A stretch of DNA of 50,844 bases from Bacteroidales bacterium (GTDB lineage: Bacteria; Bacteroidota; Bacteroidia; Bacteroidales; P3), in contig JAFYSZ010000016.1 of assembly GCA_017559135.1 (NCBI GenBank), positions 1-50,844 of the forward strand, read 5' to 3'. This document shows positions 9,143 to 20,802 of this stretch, piece by piece. Each line of letters opens with the position of its first letter. The stretch's first letter is position 1. A model generated the notes under the pieces. That model was not told the DNA's origin and searched no databases. It saw nothing but the letters and a program-made list of their open reading frames with translations. Made by a program: the position numbers and the translations under genes.

Positions 9143-9150
9143 TAATTTTG
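9143..9150 (+). promoter_or_regulatory. -7 promoter element TAATTTTG of rpmG
   Basis: TAATTTTG matches TAnnTTTG and lies 22 bases before the rpmG ATG. It is flanked by an inverted repeat (GTGTG at 9138-9142 and CACAC at 9151-9155), which could be an operator or chance. There is no clear -33 TTTG. Confidence 0.55.
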
Positions 9151-9172
9151 CACACCCAAAAATTGAAGAAAG

Positions 9173-9361
9173 ATGGCAAAGAAGACAAAAGACGTAAGAG
9201 TACAAGTTATACTTGAGTGCACAGAGCACAAAGCATCAGGAATGCCTGGTACATCTCGCTATGTTACCACAAAATCTAAGAAAAACACTCCTGAGCGTTT
9301 AGAGTTGAAAAAATACAATCCTATATTGAAAAGGATGACTGTACACAAAGAAATTAAATAA
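9173..9361 (+). CDS. rpmG: 50S ribosomal protein L33
   Basis: A 62-residue large-subunit ribosomal protein bL33, with the family features [32 protein letters not shown] and the basic N-terminus MAKKTKDVR. The zinc-binding Cys pairs of some L33 forms are absent, so this is the Cys-minus type. It is followed 23 bases later by the DUF4295 gene, its usual neighbour in Bacteroidota. Confidence 0.95.
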   Translation: MAKKTKDVRVQVILECTEHKASGMPGTSRYVTTKSKKNTPERLELKKYNPILKRMTVHKEIK

Positions 9362-9370
9362 AAAAAGAAT

Positions 9371-9376
9371 AAGGAG
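9371..9376 (+). promoter_or_regulatory. Shine-Dalgarno motif before the DUF4295 gene
   Basis: AAGGAG lies eight bases before the ATG at 9385, the ideal spacing. Almost no other gene in the window has such a motif, and Bacteroidota generally do not use it, so it is noted as unusual. Confidence 0.6.
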
Positions 9377-9384
9377 TATAAGAT

Positions 9385-9540
9385 ATGGCAAAGAAAGTAG
9401 TTGCAACCCTTAAAACCTCATCAGGTAAGGATTTTGCGAAAGTTATAAGAACAGTTCGTTCAGAAAAAACAGGAGCTTACACTTTCAAAGAAGAAATTGT
9501 TCCTTCTGATAGTGTTAAGGATTATCTTGCAAAGAAATAA
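9385..9540 (+). CDS. DUF4295 family protein (probable ribosomal protein bL38)
   Basis: A 51-residue basic protein (begins MAKKVVATLKTSSGKDF, ends VKDYLAKK). I recognise it as the DUF4295 family, which is found almost only in Bacteroidota next to rpmG. From memory, this family corresponds to the extra large-subunit protein named bL38 in the Flavobacterium johnsoniae ribosome structure; that link should be confirmed. It has a true Shine-Dalgarno motif, unlike its neighbours. A strong hairpin terminator separates it from ftsY. Confidence 0.88.
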   Translation: MAKKVVATLKTSSGKDFAKVIRTVRSEKTGAYTFKEEIVPSDSVKDYLAKK

Positions 9541-9602
9541 TACTGGCGTAAAAGTTTATTGTGGATTTATCACATTAAATTTTAGTATAAGATTTTAATA
9601 AA

Positions 9603-9648
9603 AAGGGTTGTTGTCTATACGCAATAAGATAACAACTCTTTGTTTTTT
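9603..9648 (+). terminator. Terminator after the L33-DUF4295 unit
   Basis: A 12-bp stem, including two G-U pairs, joins the segment from GGGTTGTTGTCT (about 9605-9616) to AGATAACAACTC (about 9627-9638), with a 10-base loop and then TTTGTTTTTT. It ends the ribosomal-protein transcript. It also shows that the upstream ATG-like start at 9608 is not the ftsY start. Confidence 0.82.
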
Positions 9649-9667
9649 ATTTCAAAAAGTTTGCATT

Positions 9668-10618
9668 ATGGGATTTTTTTCATTCTTCACAAAAAAGAAT
9701 AAAGAAACACTTGACAGCGGTCTTTCAAAAACCAAAGAAAGTGTATTTAGTAAAATATCAAAAGCTATAATTGGAAAATCCAAAGTTGATGAAGAGGTTC
9801 TTGACAACTTAGAACAGATTCTAATTGAATCAGATGTTGGGGTAGAAACAACTCTCAAAATCATTGAACGTATAGAACAAAGAGTTGCTCGCGACAAATA
9901 TTTAGGCACTTCTGAATTGAACACTATTTTGAAAGAAGAAATAATGTTCTTGCTTAACGAAAACGAAACAGAAGAAAGAGAAAGCTTTGATTTTCCTAAA
10001 CAAGACACTCCATACGTAATAATGGTTGTCGGAGTTAATGGAGTTGGAAAAACAACCACAATAGGCAAACTTGCATATCAATTCAAAAAAGCAGGAAAGA
10101 AAGTAATCCTTGGAGCCTCTGATACATTCCGTGCAGCGGCTGTTGATCAATTAAAAATATGGGCTGAAAGAGTTGATGTAGATATTGTTTCGCAAGGCAT
10201 GGGTGCTGATCCTGCATCAGTTGCATACGACACTCTTCAATCGGCAGTAGCAAAAAAAGCAGATATAGTAATAATTGACACCGCAGGAAGACTACATAAC
10301 AAAAAAGGTCTTATGGACGAATTGTCTAAGATTAGAAATGTTATGAAGAAAGTCGTACCTTCTGCTCCTGATGAAGTGCTTTTAGTGCTTGATGCCTCAA
10401 CCGGACAAAACGCAATTGAACAAGCAAGACAATTTACCGCAGCAACAGATGTAAATGCCTTGGCTTTAACAAAACTTGACGGCACTGCAAAAGGTGGGGT
10501 TGTTATAGGAATTTCTGAACAATTCAAAATCCCTGTACGTTACATAGGATTAGGAGAGCAAATGGAAGATTTGCAAATTTTTAATCGCAAAGCATTTGTA
10601 GATAGTTTATTTGAATAA
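9668..10618 (+). CDS. ftsY: Signal recognition particle receptor FtsY
   Basis: The SRP receptor GTPase that docks ribosome-SRP complexes at the inner membrane. The 316-residue protein starts at MGFFSFFTKKNK; the longer frame from 9608 would begin inside a terminator hairpin. It has an N domain, then the SRP-type GTPase motifs GVNGVGKTTTIGKLA, DTFRAAAVDQL, DTAGRLHNK and TKLDGTAKGG, and ends FVDSLFE. The acidic N-terminal A domain is very short, as in other Bacteroidota. The outer-membrane barrel gene follows 10 bases later. Confidence 0.95.
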   Translation: MGFFSFFTKKNKETLDSGLSKTKESVFSKISKAIIGKSKVDEEVLDNLEQILIESDVGVETTLKIIERIEQRVARDKYLGTSELNTILKEEIMFLLNENETEERESFDFPKQDTPYVIMVVGVNGVGKTTTIGKLAYQFKKAGKKVILGASDTFRAAAVDQLKIWAERVDVDIVSQGMGADPASVAYDTLQSAVAKKADIVIIDTAGRLHNKKGLMDELSKIRNVMKKVVPSAPDEVLLVLDASTGQNAIEQARQFTAATDVNALALTKLDGTAKGGVVIGISEQFKIPVRYIGLGEQMEDLQIFNRKAFVDSLFE

Positions 10619-10628
10619 AATCAAAAGT

Positions 10629-11282
10629 ATGAAAAAAATATTTCTTTTAGCAGTAGCAGTTTTCACAAGTCTTAGCTTAACTGCACAAGATTATGAAAAA
10701 CATAATTTTTCAATGAAGGCAGGTTATGCTCATAGTTTTTCTGACACTCACCCTGCTCAATTAACAAACACAATTGACAATCCTGATCAAGTAAATCGTA
10801 TGAAACACGATGTACACTTTGGATTTGATTACGATTACAGATTTTCAAAATATTTTTCAGCAGGTTTAAAAACCTCTATGCTTGTTGGATTTCACTCTTT
10901 TGAAACAGTAGTGAATCAAGACACTGTTTTATATTCCGATGACAAAAACATATTCTATGTAGGACCTTCTTGCAAAGCTCAATTGCCTACAATAGCAGAT
11001 AAATTTGACATTTGGGCAAAAGCAAGTCTTGGATATATGAAAACAAGAATCACAGACAAAACAGCATCTTCTGCAATTTACAGCGGAGATTGTTTGGGAT
11101 ATGGTTTTGAAGTGGGAGTTGATTACTTATTTTCAAAGCATATAGGAATAGGATTCAATGTTGAATACTCAGCAGGCAAAGTAAACACATTCAAAAGCGG
11201 AGAAGACGAAATAGATATTTCTCAAACACCAGAAAATCTTGGCAGACTAAACCTTAGTCTTGGAGTTGTAATCAAATTATAA
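10629..11282 (+). CDS. Outer-membrane beta-barrel protein
   Basis: Started at the ATG at 10629, which begins a signal peptide (MKKIFLLAVAVFTSLSLTAQ). The 217-residue protein then shows alternating hydrophobic and polar beta strands with aromatic residues (FSMKAGYAHSF, VHFGFDYDYRF, FSAGLKTSMLVGF, IGIGFNVEYSAG) and ends in a barrel-type strand, LNLSLGVVIKL. This fits a small eight-stranded porin-like barrel of the OMP_b-brl type. The ligand is unknown. It sits between ftsY and rimO with gaps of 10 and 14 bases, so it is co-transcribed with both. Confidence 0.85.
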   Translation: MKKIFLLAVAVFTSLSLTAQDYEKHNFSMKAGYAHSFSDTHPAQLTNTIDNPDQVNRMKHDVHFGFDYDYRFSKYFSAGLKTSMLVGFHSFETVVNQDTVLYSDDKNIFYVGPSCKAQLPTIADKFDIWAKASLGYMKTRITDKTASSAIYSGDCLGYGFEVGVDYLFSKHIGIGFNVEYSAGKVNTFKSGEDEIDISQTPENLGRLNLSLGVVIKL

Positions 11283-11296
11283 AAAGACTCACCACA

Positions 11297-12586
11297 TTGA
11301 AAATAAACATAATTACACTTGGTTGTTCAAAAAATCTTGTAGATAGCGAACACTTAGCAGGGATTTTAAAGACAAACGGACACGAAGTACTATTTGACTC
11401 TACAAAAAAGAAGTTTGACGTTGCAATAATCAACACTTGTGGGTTTATTGGCGATGCAAAAGAAGAGTCAATCGATGTAATCTTAGAATATATCGAAGAA
11501 AAAAAGAAAAAAAACATAGGAAAAATCATCGTCTTTGGCTGTTTGGTAGAACGCTACAAAGAAACCTTGGAAGAAGAATTTGAAGAAGTGGACGCATTCT
11601 TTGGAGTAAACAACTATCTTGATATTGCGACTTACCTAAATGCAAAAATAGAAAACGATTATTTTCTTCAACGCCAACCAAGTACACCAAAACACTTTGC
11701 ATACCTTAAAATATCAGAAGGATGCGATAGATTTTGCTCCTTTTGTGCCATTCCATACATACGAGGCAGACACATCTCTATTCCAATCGAAGAATTAGTA
11801 GAAGAAGCTAAATGTCTTGCAAAACGAGGAGTAAAAGAAATCATAATAATCGCACAAGATACTTGCAACTATGGCAAAGACCTTTACGGCAAAGTAAGAC
11901 TTGTTGATTTATTAAGAGAGATTGCAAAAATAGAACAAATAGAATGGATACGTTTGCAATACTCCTACCCTAATGACTTCAGCGATGAATTGATTAACTT
12001 TATGGCAAACGAACCAAAAATGTGCAAATACATTGATATGCCTTTGCAACACATAAACAATCGTTTGCTTAACTCAATGAATAGACGCATAACAGGCGAA
12101 GAAATAAAGACTTTAATCAACAAAATCAGAGAAAAAATTCCACAAGTATGTCTTCGCACAACCTTAATTGTAGGTTATCCATCGGAAAGCGAAGAAGAAT
12201 TTGAAGATTTAAAGACATTTGTTGAACAAACAAAGTTTGACAGAATGGGAGCCTTCACCTACTCTGCCGAAGAAAACACAGCCGCATTCAAACTTGAAGA
12301 CAACATTAGCGAAGAAGAAAAACAAGACCGTTTAGATGCTCTAACCTTTTCGCAAGAAAGCATTTCCCTAAATCTAAACCAAAAGAAAATTGGACAAGTC
12401 TTCAAAGTATTGATTGATAGAAAAGAAGGAGAATTTTGGGTTGGTAGAACAGAATTTGATTCTCCTGAGGTAGATAACGAAGTATTGATTTCGATAGAAG
12501 AAAAAATAAAAATCGGAAACTTTTACCAAGTAAAAATCACCGATGCAGCAGAGTTTGACCTATATGGAGAAATAACCTCAAAATAA
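11297..12586 (+). CDS. rimO: Ribosomal protein S12 methylthiotransferase RimO
   Basis: A radical-SAM enzyme that adds a methylthio group to an Asp of ribosomal protein S12. The 429 residues comprise the N-terminal MTTase domain (LGCSKN, NTCGFIGDA, GCLVERY supply the auxiliary cluster cysteines), the radical-SAM motif C-x3-C-x2-C in CDRFCSFCAIP, and a C-terminal TRAM domain. The start codon is TTG: no ATG or GTG precedes the conserved LGCSKN in frame, because a stop lies just upstream. Confidence 0.94.
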   Translation: MKINIITLGCSKNLVDSEHLAGILKTNGHEVLFDSTKKKFDVAIINTCGFIGDAKEESIDVILEYIEEKKKKNIGKIIVFGCLVERYKETLEEEFEEVDAFFGVNNYLDIATYLNAKIENDYFLQRQPSTPKHFAYLKISEGCDRFCSFCAIPYIRGRHISIPIEELVEEAKCLAKRGVKEIIIIAQDTCNYGKDLYGKVRLVDLLREIAKIEQIEWIRLQYSYPNDFSDELINFMANEPKMCKYIDMPLQHINNRLLNSMNRRITGEEIKTLINKIREKIPQVCLRTTLIVGYPSESEEEFEDLKTFVEQTKFDRMGAFTYSAEENTAAFKLEDNISEEEKQDRLDALTFSQESISLNLNQKKIGQVFKVLIDRKEGEFWVGRTEFDSPEVDNEVLISIEEKIKIGNFYQVKITDAAEFDLYGEITSK

Positions 12587-12603
12587 ATCAAAGAAAAAAT
12601 TAA

Positions 12604-12631
12604 AAAAAGCAACCAAAATTGGTTGCTTTTT
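12604..12631. terminator. Bidirectional terminator
   Basis: A 13-bp perfect stem (AAAAAGCAACCAA at 12604-12616, complement at 12619-12631), A-rich on the left and T-rich on the right, lies between the convergent rimO and PD40/OmpA genes. Confidence 0.92.
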
Positions 12632-12640
12632 CTTTCTTTA

Positions 12641-14593
12641 TTATTTTACATTCACCACTCTGATTTCTATTCTTCTTTCTTGCATTGCTTGAAGCGTAAA
12701 GACCGAACGGCGTTTTTCTGCTAATGTGGTTGGATTCTCTGAGGTACTTTCTAATTTTCCTACTGGCATTCTCTCAATAGTGATTCTGCCGACTTCAAAG
12801 TATGGTTGCAAACGGCCGTTTTGCCAAGTCTTCAAATAATTCTCTAAACTAACAATTCTTCTCTCTGATAGAATGTAGTTATATTCTGTTTCGTGAAGTG
12901 CAGAGGCATATCCTCTTACGTGAAGTGTGATTTGTTTTCCTGCATGTGCTTGTTCTAAAAGATATTCTGCCAAAAGGTCTAATTTTATCATTCCTTTGTC
13001 AATTTTTTCTTTAAAGAACTCTTCCATTTTTTCAAGTACGGGTGCTTCTAAACTATCGGCTAATCCTTTGGTTGCATTAGCTTTGTATTGATTGCTTAGT
13101 AATCTGTATTCTTTATAGCATTCTTGATAACTCTTTTCGGTTACGGCTGAGGTACTTGACGGATCTGGTTGGTCATTGTGAAAATATAATGCGATAGGTA
13201 AGTCAAATACCGGATTGAATTTGGCTTTTTGTTCTACTATTACTTGGGTTGGTACTTCTGGAAGGTGCTTATCCCAACGGTAAAGGTCGTTACAACAGGT
13301 TTTGTTTTTGGTATTGTTTTCGCTTTTACGATTTGAGGTAAAATATCCTTGCTCTCCACTTATATTTACGTATGGATATATGTCATTTGCAGGAGAATTG
13401 ATTGGTTGAAGAAGGTTTTCTGGTGTTGTCCAACGGTTTAAGGCTCCTTCACTGCGGAAAATATCAAATCCTCCAAAGCCTTTGTGATAGTTTGAACTAA
13501 AATATAGCATTGTTTCGTCATCACAATAGTGTGGTGTTATCTCATCGCCTTCAGTATTGATGACATTTCCTAAGTTTACGGGCTTTGAGTCGAGATTATT
13601 AAGGTTTACATACCATAGGTCATAGCCTCCGTATCCTCCTACTCGGTTTGAAGCAAAATACATATAGGTTTCTCCGTTTTCTCCACGAACAATGATTGGT
13701 GTTGAATTGGAAGATTTTTTATCGTATGCTTGTTCTACTAATTTTGGTTTACTCCATTTGTTTTTACTAAACTGTGTGTAGTAGATTTGACTGATTTCTT
13801 TTCCATTTTTCATTTCTGATTGATTGAAATATATGGTATTGCTTATTGTGTCAAAGAAAAAGTTTGAAATATTGCGTTTTTCGTTGTTCACATTGCCTAT
13901 TTCTATTGGTTTTGCAGGAGTGTAGAAGTCTTGATCTATGTAAGAGTAAAATATTTGGTTGTAAATGTCGGAATAAATCACTTGATTGTCTTCGCTTTCT
14001 TCTTTATAGATTGGGGAAGTGAAGTATAATACGCTATCTCTTAAAACAAAACTATTACATTGCGAAAATTCGTTGTTTACGTTTTTACCTAAATTTACTA
14101 CGGTGGTATTTTCTTCTAATTTGTCGTTATCAAAAATCCAACGAAGTGTTTCTAATTCGCGTTTTGCTTCTTTTCTGATTTTTATATCTGGGCAATCTAT
14201 CAAGCAAGTGTTTAGAAAATGTTGTGCTTGTACTATATTTCCATTGCATTTTGCTACTTCGGCTAAGTGAAGATATAGATATGGAAATGTTTTGTTAACA
14301 TCTATGGTATCACATTCTATTAAAACTTTTTGATACCAATACTCTGCTTTGTCATAATCTTTTTGCATTCGACACACTTCCGCAATTTTAAAATTGAGTT
14401 GAAGTGGGTTAAGTATAAATCGCTTACCCATTCTGTAATGTTCTAAGGCTTCTTGGTATTTTCCTTTTTCAAATGCTTTGTCGCCTTTTTCTTCGTATGC
14501 TTTTGCGTACTTTTCTTGTGCGTTTGCTTGGTTTGAGGTTAATCCTACTGCGAATGTCAGCAATAGAATTATGGTTTTTAAAATGTTGGACAT
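12641..14593 (-). CDS. TPR-PD40-OmpA outer-membrane-associated protein (PorE-like)
   Basis: A 650-residue protein with a signal peptide (MSNILKTIILLLTFAVGL). TPR-like helices follow (about residues 28-150, including GDKAFEKGKYQEALEHY and KDYDKAEYWYQKVL). Next come WD40-like PD40 blades with YFASNRVGGYGGYDLWYV, YFSSNYHKGFGGFDIF and GYFTSNRKSENN. The C-terminal OmpA-like peptidoglycan-binding domain includes ITLHVRGYASAL and YILSERRI. This order resembles T9SS PorE without its carboxypeptidase-regulatory-like domain. It overlaps the PorP/SprF-like gene by 16 bases, a pairing common for T9SS and gliding accessory modules. It probably anchors the barrel to peptidoglycan. Confidence 0.88.
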   Translation of the reverse strand: MSNILKTIILLLTFAVGLTSNQANAQEKYAKAYEEKGDKAFEKGKYQEALEHYRMGKRFILNPLQLNFKIAEVCRMQKDYDKAEYWYQKVLIECDTIDVNKTFPYLYLHLAEVAKCNGNIVQAQHFLNTCLIDCPDIKIRKEAKRELETLRWIFDNDKLEENTTVVNLGKNVNNEFSQCNSFVLRDSVLYFTSPIYKEESEDNQVIYSDIYNQIFYSYIDQDFYTPAKPIEIGNVNNEKRNISNFFFDTISNTIYFNQSEMKNGKEISQIYYTQFSKNKWSKPKLVEQAYDKKSSNSTPIIVRGENGETYMYFASNRVGGYGGYDLWYVNLNNLDSKPVNLGNVINTEGDEITPHYCDDETMLYFSSNYHKGFGGFDIFRSEGALNRWTTPENLLQPINSPANDIYPYVNISGEQGYFTSNRKSENNTKNKTCCNDLYRWDKHLPEVPTQVIVEQKAKFNPVFDLPIALYFHNDQPDPSSTSAVTEKSYQECYKEYRLLSNQYKANATKGLADSLEAPVLEKMEEFFKEKIDKGMIKLDLLAEYLLEQAHAGKQITLHVRGYASALHETEYNYILSERRIVSLENYLKTWQNGRLQPYFEVGRITIERMPVGKLESTSENPTTLAEKRRSVFTLQAMQERRIEIRVVNVK

Positions 14594-15585
14594 GGTATTG
14601 TTTTTATTTTTTTGTTATACGAAAATTTATTAAATCCATAACTTAAATAAATCTCCAATCCTCCGTAAGTATTTGAGACTTGCGAAAGACCAGATATGTT
14701 TATATCATAAGCTAAACCTACGTTTATGTTATTGAATTGATATTTTAATGTGAGAATTATTGCATCGTTTGATCGATAATAAGCTCCTACTCCAAGATTG
14801 TTTTGATCAAATATTGTGGTTGCCATATCTACTATGTATTCTCCACCTAAGAGTATTTCATAGTTGTCATTTTGTAAAGAAGAACTTAGTGTTAGTTGTA
14901 GTTTTGCTGCATCGGAAGTTGAAAAAAGATAATTAGTATAGGCATAATAGCGTGGTTTTAGTTGCAGGTTATTCAAATTTAATTCATCAATAAAGCTTAG
15001 CGAGGGTTGTGTGAGGTGAAAAACTGCTATTCCTACTGCTAAGGCTTGCATATCGGCAGGTTCTATCTGCCAATGAAGTCCTAAGGATAGGTCGTTATAG
15101 GATAGATTTGACAAAAGTATACCTTCCCAATCTGATTGGTTTTGTCCGAAATCTGCATTTGTAGCATCGTATGCCCAATAATTATTTGAGAGTTGAATAC
15201 CTAAGGATATGAAATGATTATTATGTTTTTCTATTTGTTTATTGTAGGATAGGTTCACAAACATTTGTCTTTGTCCAAAATCAAGCGTGCCTGCTATGTC
15301 TTTTAAAAAACCTACGCCTATTCCGAGCGAGTGTCTGAATCGTTTGCTACTTAATAATCTTGCTTCGGCAGTGAATAAACAGGTATTATAGCCGTTTATG
15401 GAAACGGTTTGCCACTGATTGCGATAGGCTGTCGCAACTTTGAAATCTGTATTAGTGAATGCTGTTTTTGCCGGATTAAGATACATATCGTTTGCGTTGA
15501 TTGAGGAAAAGTGTATATCTTGCCCTTTTAATGAAAGTGCAAAAAAAGTAAATATTAGTAGGGTTAGTACATAGGTTTTATTCAC
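14578..15585 (-). CDS. PorP/SprF family type IX secretion system membrane protein
   Basis: A 335-residue outer-membrane barrel with a signal peptide (MNKTYVLTLLIFTFFALSLKGQ) and the family's N-terminal signature: DIHFSSINANDMYLNPAKTAF followed by AYRNQWQTVS. Glycine and aromatic-rich strands follow (SLGIGVGFLKD, NNLGVGAYYRS, INVGLAYDINISG). PorP/SprF proteins assist export or surface anchoring of particular T9SS substrates. The adjacent PD40-OmpA gene and a lipoprotein gene 21 bases upstream suggest a three-part envelope module. Many paralogues exist per genome, so this one need not be the core PorP. Confidence 0.9.
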   Translation of the reverse strand: MNKTYVLTLLIFTFFALSLKGQDIHFSSINANDMYLNPAKTAFTNTDFKVATAYRNQWQTVSINGYNTCLFTAEARLLSSKRFRHSLGIGVGFLKDIAGTLDFGQRQMFVNLSYNKQIEKHNNHFISLGIQLSNNYWAYDATNADFGQNQSDWEGILLSNLSYNDLSLGLHWQIEPADMQALAVGIAVFHLTQPSLSFIDELNLNNLQLKPRYYAYTNYLFSTSDAAKLQLTLSSSLQNDNYEILLGGEYIVDMATTIFDQNNLGVGAYYRSNDAIILTLKYQFNNINVGLAYDINISGLSQVSNTYGGLEIYLSYGFNKFSYNKKIKTIPCPTF

Positions 15586-15606
15586 ATTAGAATTTATTAC
15601 ACAGGT

Positions 15607-16296
15607 TTATCTTAGTTTTGCTTTTATTACTTGACTGTCTTTTTCAATTAACTCTTTTATTTTCATCAATCCGTCTTGTAATGCAAGGGTTGCTGCTCTT
15701 CTTTGAAACTCATAGTATCCGTGATAAAAGGCCATATATTCTTTTGCATAGCCTCGTTCATTGAATTTGGCTACTAAGTTATTTCTTGCGTCATATATTT
15801 CTACTATTACTTCAAGTTCGGTTTCATTTGAACATAATGGCATTCCGAAAAGATTAAGTGTACCAAATGTAAAACCACTTAACCAAGACCATTTATAGTT
15901 ATTTTTATTGTAAATCGCTCCTGCTCGCAATACAATATTGCCTTGACGGCGTGTTGTTTGATCACAGATATTGTTTGTAACTTCATTGACAAATACTGTG
16001 GCTGCATCTTGAATTCTTTTCTCTGCTGTGTAGAGTTTTGTCTTTTCTGTGATTTCAAAAACACCTTTTCCGTATGGGGTTTCTGTCAATCCGTATGGAG
16101 TACGCAAGTCATCTGATACTTTTACCGAATAGGAATTTGCTCCGTAGGCGTTTTCAAATGATGGTTGGTCTATCCAACAAGTTAAACGTGGCAAAAGGCT
16201 TACGTTTTGATAATCTGGTGCAAATAAATCTGGTTCTAAGGATTTGCATGAACTCAAACCAATTATGGTTACTAAGAGTAATAATATTTTTCTCAT
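15607..16296 (-). CDS. Lipoprotein of unknown function
   Basis: A 229-residue protein with a lipoprotein signal peptide and lipobox (MRKILLLLVTIIGLSSC, lipidated Cys 17). The mature part has conserved-looking stretches such as VSLLPRLTCWIDQPSFENAY and AATVFVNEVTNNI and a helical, Lys-rich C-terminus. A hydrophobic, Gly-rich segment in the middle (SWLSGFTFGTLNLFGMPL) could touch the membrane. I do not recognise the family. It lies between mtaB and the PorP/SprF-like gene and may work with the latter. Confidence 0.82.
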   Translation of the reverse strand: MRKILLLLVTIIGLSSCKSLEPDLFAPDYQNVSLLPRLTCWIDQPSFENAYGANSYSVKVSDDLRTPYGLTETPYGKGVFEITEKTKLYTAEKRIQDAATVFVNEVTNNICDQTTRRQGNIVLRAGAIYNKNNYKWSWLSGFTFGTLNLFGMPLCSNETELEVIVEIYDARNNLVAKFNERGYAKEYMAFYHGYYEFQRRAATLALQDGLMKIKELIEKDSQVIKAKLR

Positions 16297-16322
16297 TTTT
16301 TATTAGTGTTTTTATTTTGTGT

Positions 16323-17606
16323 TTATAATTTATAATATTGTTTACTTTCGTCTAATTCTAATAATGTTTCTTCTGTTATTTGATTTATATATTTTTCTTC
16401 AAATCTTCTACCTACTCTTATGTAATTTTCGGTAAATCCAAACATCATTCCGTTTTCATTGTCGGCTTCCCAAAGAATTTTTCCTTTGTTTCCGCAATTT
16501 TTTTCATAGAATTGTAATTTTTTTTCTACGGATAAATTTTGTAACTCTTTGCTTCTTTCTCTTCTTTGTGCAATTGGTACTTTTCCCTGCATCTTTGCGG
16601 CAATGGTATCGGGTCTTTCCGAATAGGTAAAGACGTGAAGGAAAGCCAAAGGTAATGATTCTATGAATTTATATGTTGATTGGAAATCTTGTTCTGTTTC
16701 TTGCGGAAATCCAACTATTACATCTGCTGCAACAAAAGCGTAAGGCATTTTTTCTTTTATGTAGTTTACTCTTTCTGCAAAAAGTTCTCTTTCATATTTT
16801 CTGTGCATTAGTTTTAGAATTTTGTTGTCGCCAGACTGCAAAGGAATATGAAAATGTGGTAAAAAGGCTCTTGATGTTGCACAAAAGTCAATTACTTCTT
16901 CTGTTATAAGGTTTGGCTCAATGCTTGATATTCTATATCTTTGAATTTCTTGAATTTCATCAAGGCGTTTTATTAAATCTAAAAATGTTTCATTTGTGCT
17001 TTTTCCAAAATCGCCAATATTCACTCCCGTAAGAACGACTTCTTTCTTTCCTTCTTTGGCTAATTGTTTTGCACAACCTACTATCGTTTCTATGTCTTCG
17101 TTTCGGCTTCTGCCTCGTGCAAAAGGGATAGCACAATAGGTACAAAAATAATCACAACCATCTTGTACTTTTAGGAAAGAACGAGTTCTGTCATCAGAAG
17201 AATAGGAAGTGTAAAATGTTTTAAGATGTGAAATATCAAATACTTTATTTGTTGGTGTAGATGTTTTGTGATGATTTAGTACATAATCGACTAATTTGTG
17301 TTTATCATCATTTCCTAAGATTATATCTACTCCTTCTATTGCCTCTATCGCATCTGGATTGAGCTGAGAGAAACAACCGATTACTGCAATTATTGCCTCA
17401 GGATTGAGAGTATGTGCTTGACGAATAGCATTGCGACATTTTTTTTCAGCAATTTGAGTTACTGTGCAAGTATTCAACACATAAACATCGGCTTTGTGCT
17501 TAAAATCAACTTGATTGTACCCTTCGGCAGAAAATCTCCTCGCTAAATCGGAACTTTCTGCAAAATTAAGTTTACAACCCAAAGTATGAAATGCAATAGT
17601 TGCCAA
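16323..17606 (-). CDS. mtaB: tRNA t6A37 methylthiotransferase MtaB
   Basis: A radical-SAM methylthiotransferase that converts t6A to ms2t6A at position 37 of tRNAs reading ANN codons. The 427 residues have the MtaB-type N-terminal cysteines (HTLGCKLNFAES, NTCTVTQIAEKKCRN, GCFSQLNP), the radical-SAM motif in CDYFCTYCAIPFARGRSRN, and a C-terminal TRAM-like region (GKILWEADNENGMMFGFTENY). The KLN after the first Cys separates MtaB from MiaB and RimO. One base separates it from ligA upstream. Confidence 0.93.
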   Translation of the reverse strand: MATIAFHTLGCKLNFAESSDLARRFSAEGYNQVDFKHKADVYVLNTCTVTQIAEKKCRNAIRQAHTLNPEAIIAVIGCFSQLNPDAIEAIEGVDIILGNDDKHKLVDYVLNHHKTSTPTNKVFDISHLKTFYTSYSSDDRTRSFLKVQDGCDYFCTYCAIPFARGRSRNEDIETIVGCAKQLAKEGKKEVVLTGVNIGDFGKSTNETFLDLIKRLDEIQEIQRYRISSIEPNLITEEVIDFCATSRAFLPHFHIPLQSGDNKILKLMHRKYERELFAERVNYIKEKMPYAFVAADVIVGFPQETEQDFQSTYKFIESLPLAFLHVFTYSERPDTIAAKMQGKVPIAQRRERSKELQNLSVEKKLQFYEKNCGNKGKILWEADNENGMMFGFTENYIRVGRRFEEKYINQITEETLLELDESKQYYKL

Positions 17607-17607
17607 A

Positions 17608-20791
<3,184 letters not shown>

Positions 20792-20802
20792 TTTATTTCA
20801 AA

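Noticed and set aside
9138..9155. GTGTG/CACAC inverted repeat around the rpmG promoter as an operator
   Set aside because: Only five base pairs and no second copy near another gene; kept as a remark in the promoter entry.
9608..9667. Longer ftsY start at 9608
   Set aside because: It would begin within the terminator hairpin; the ATG at 9668 starts the conserved MGFFSFF.
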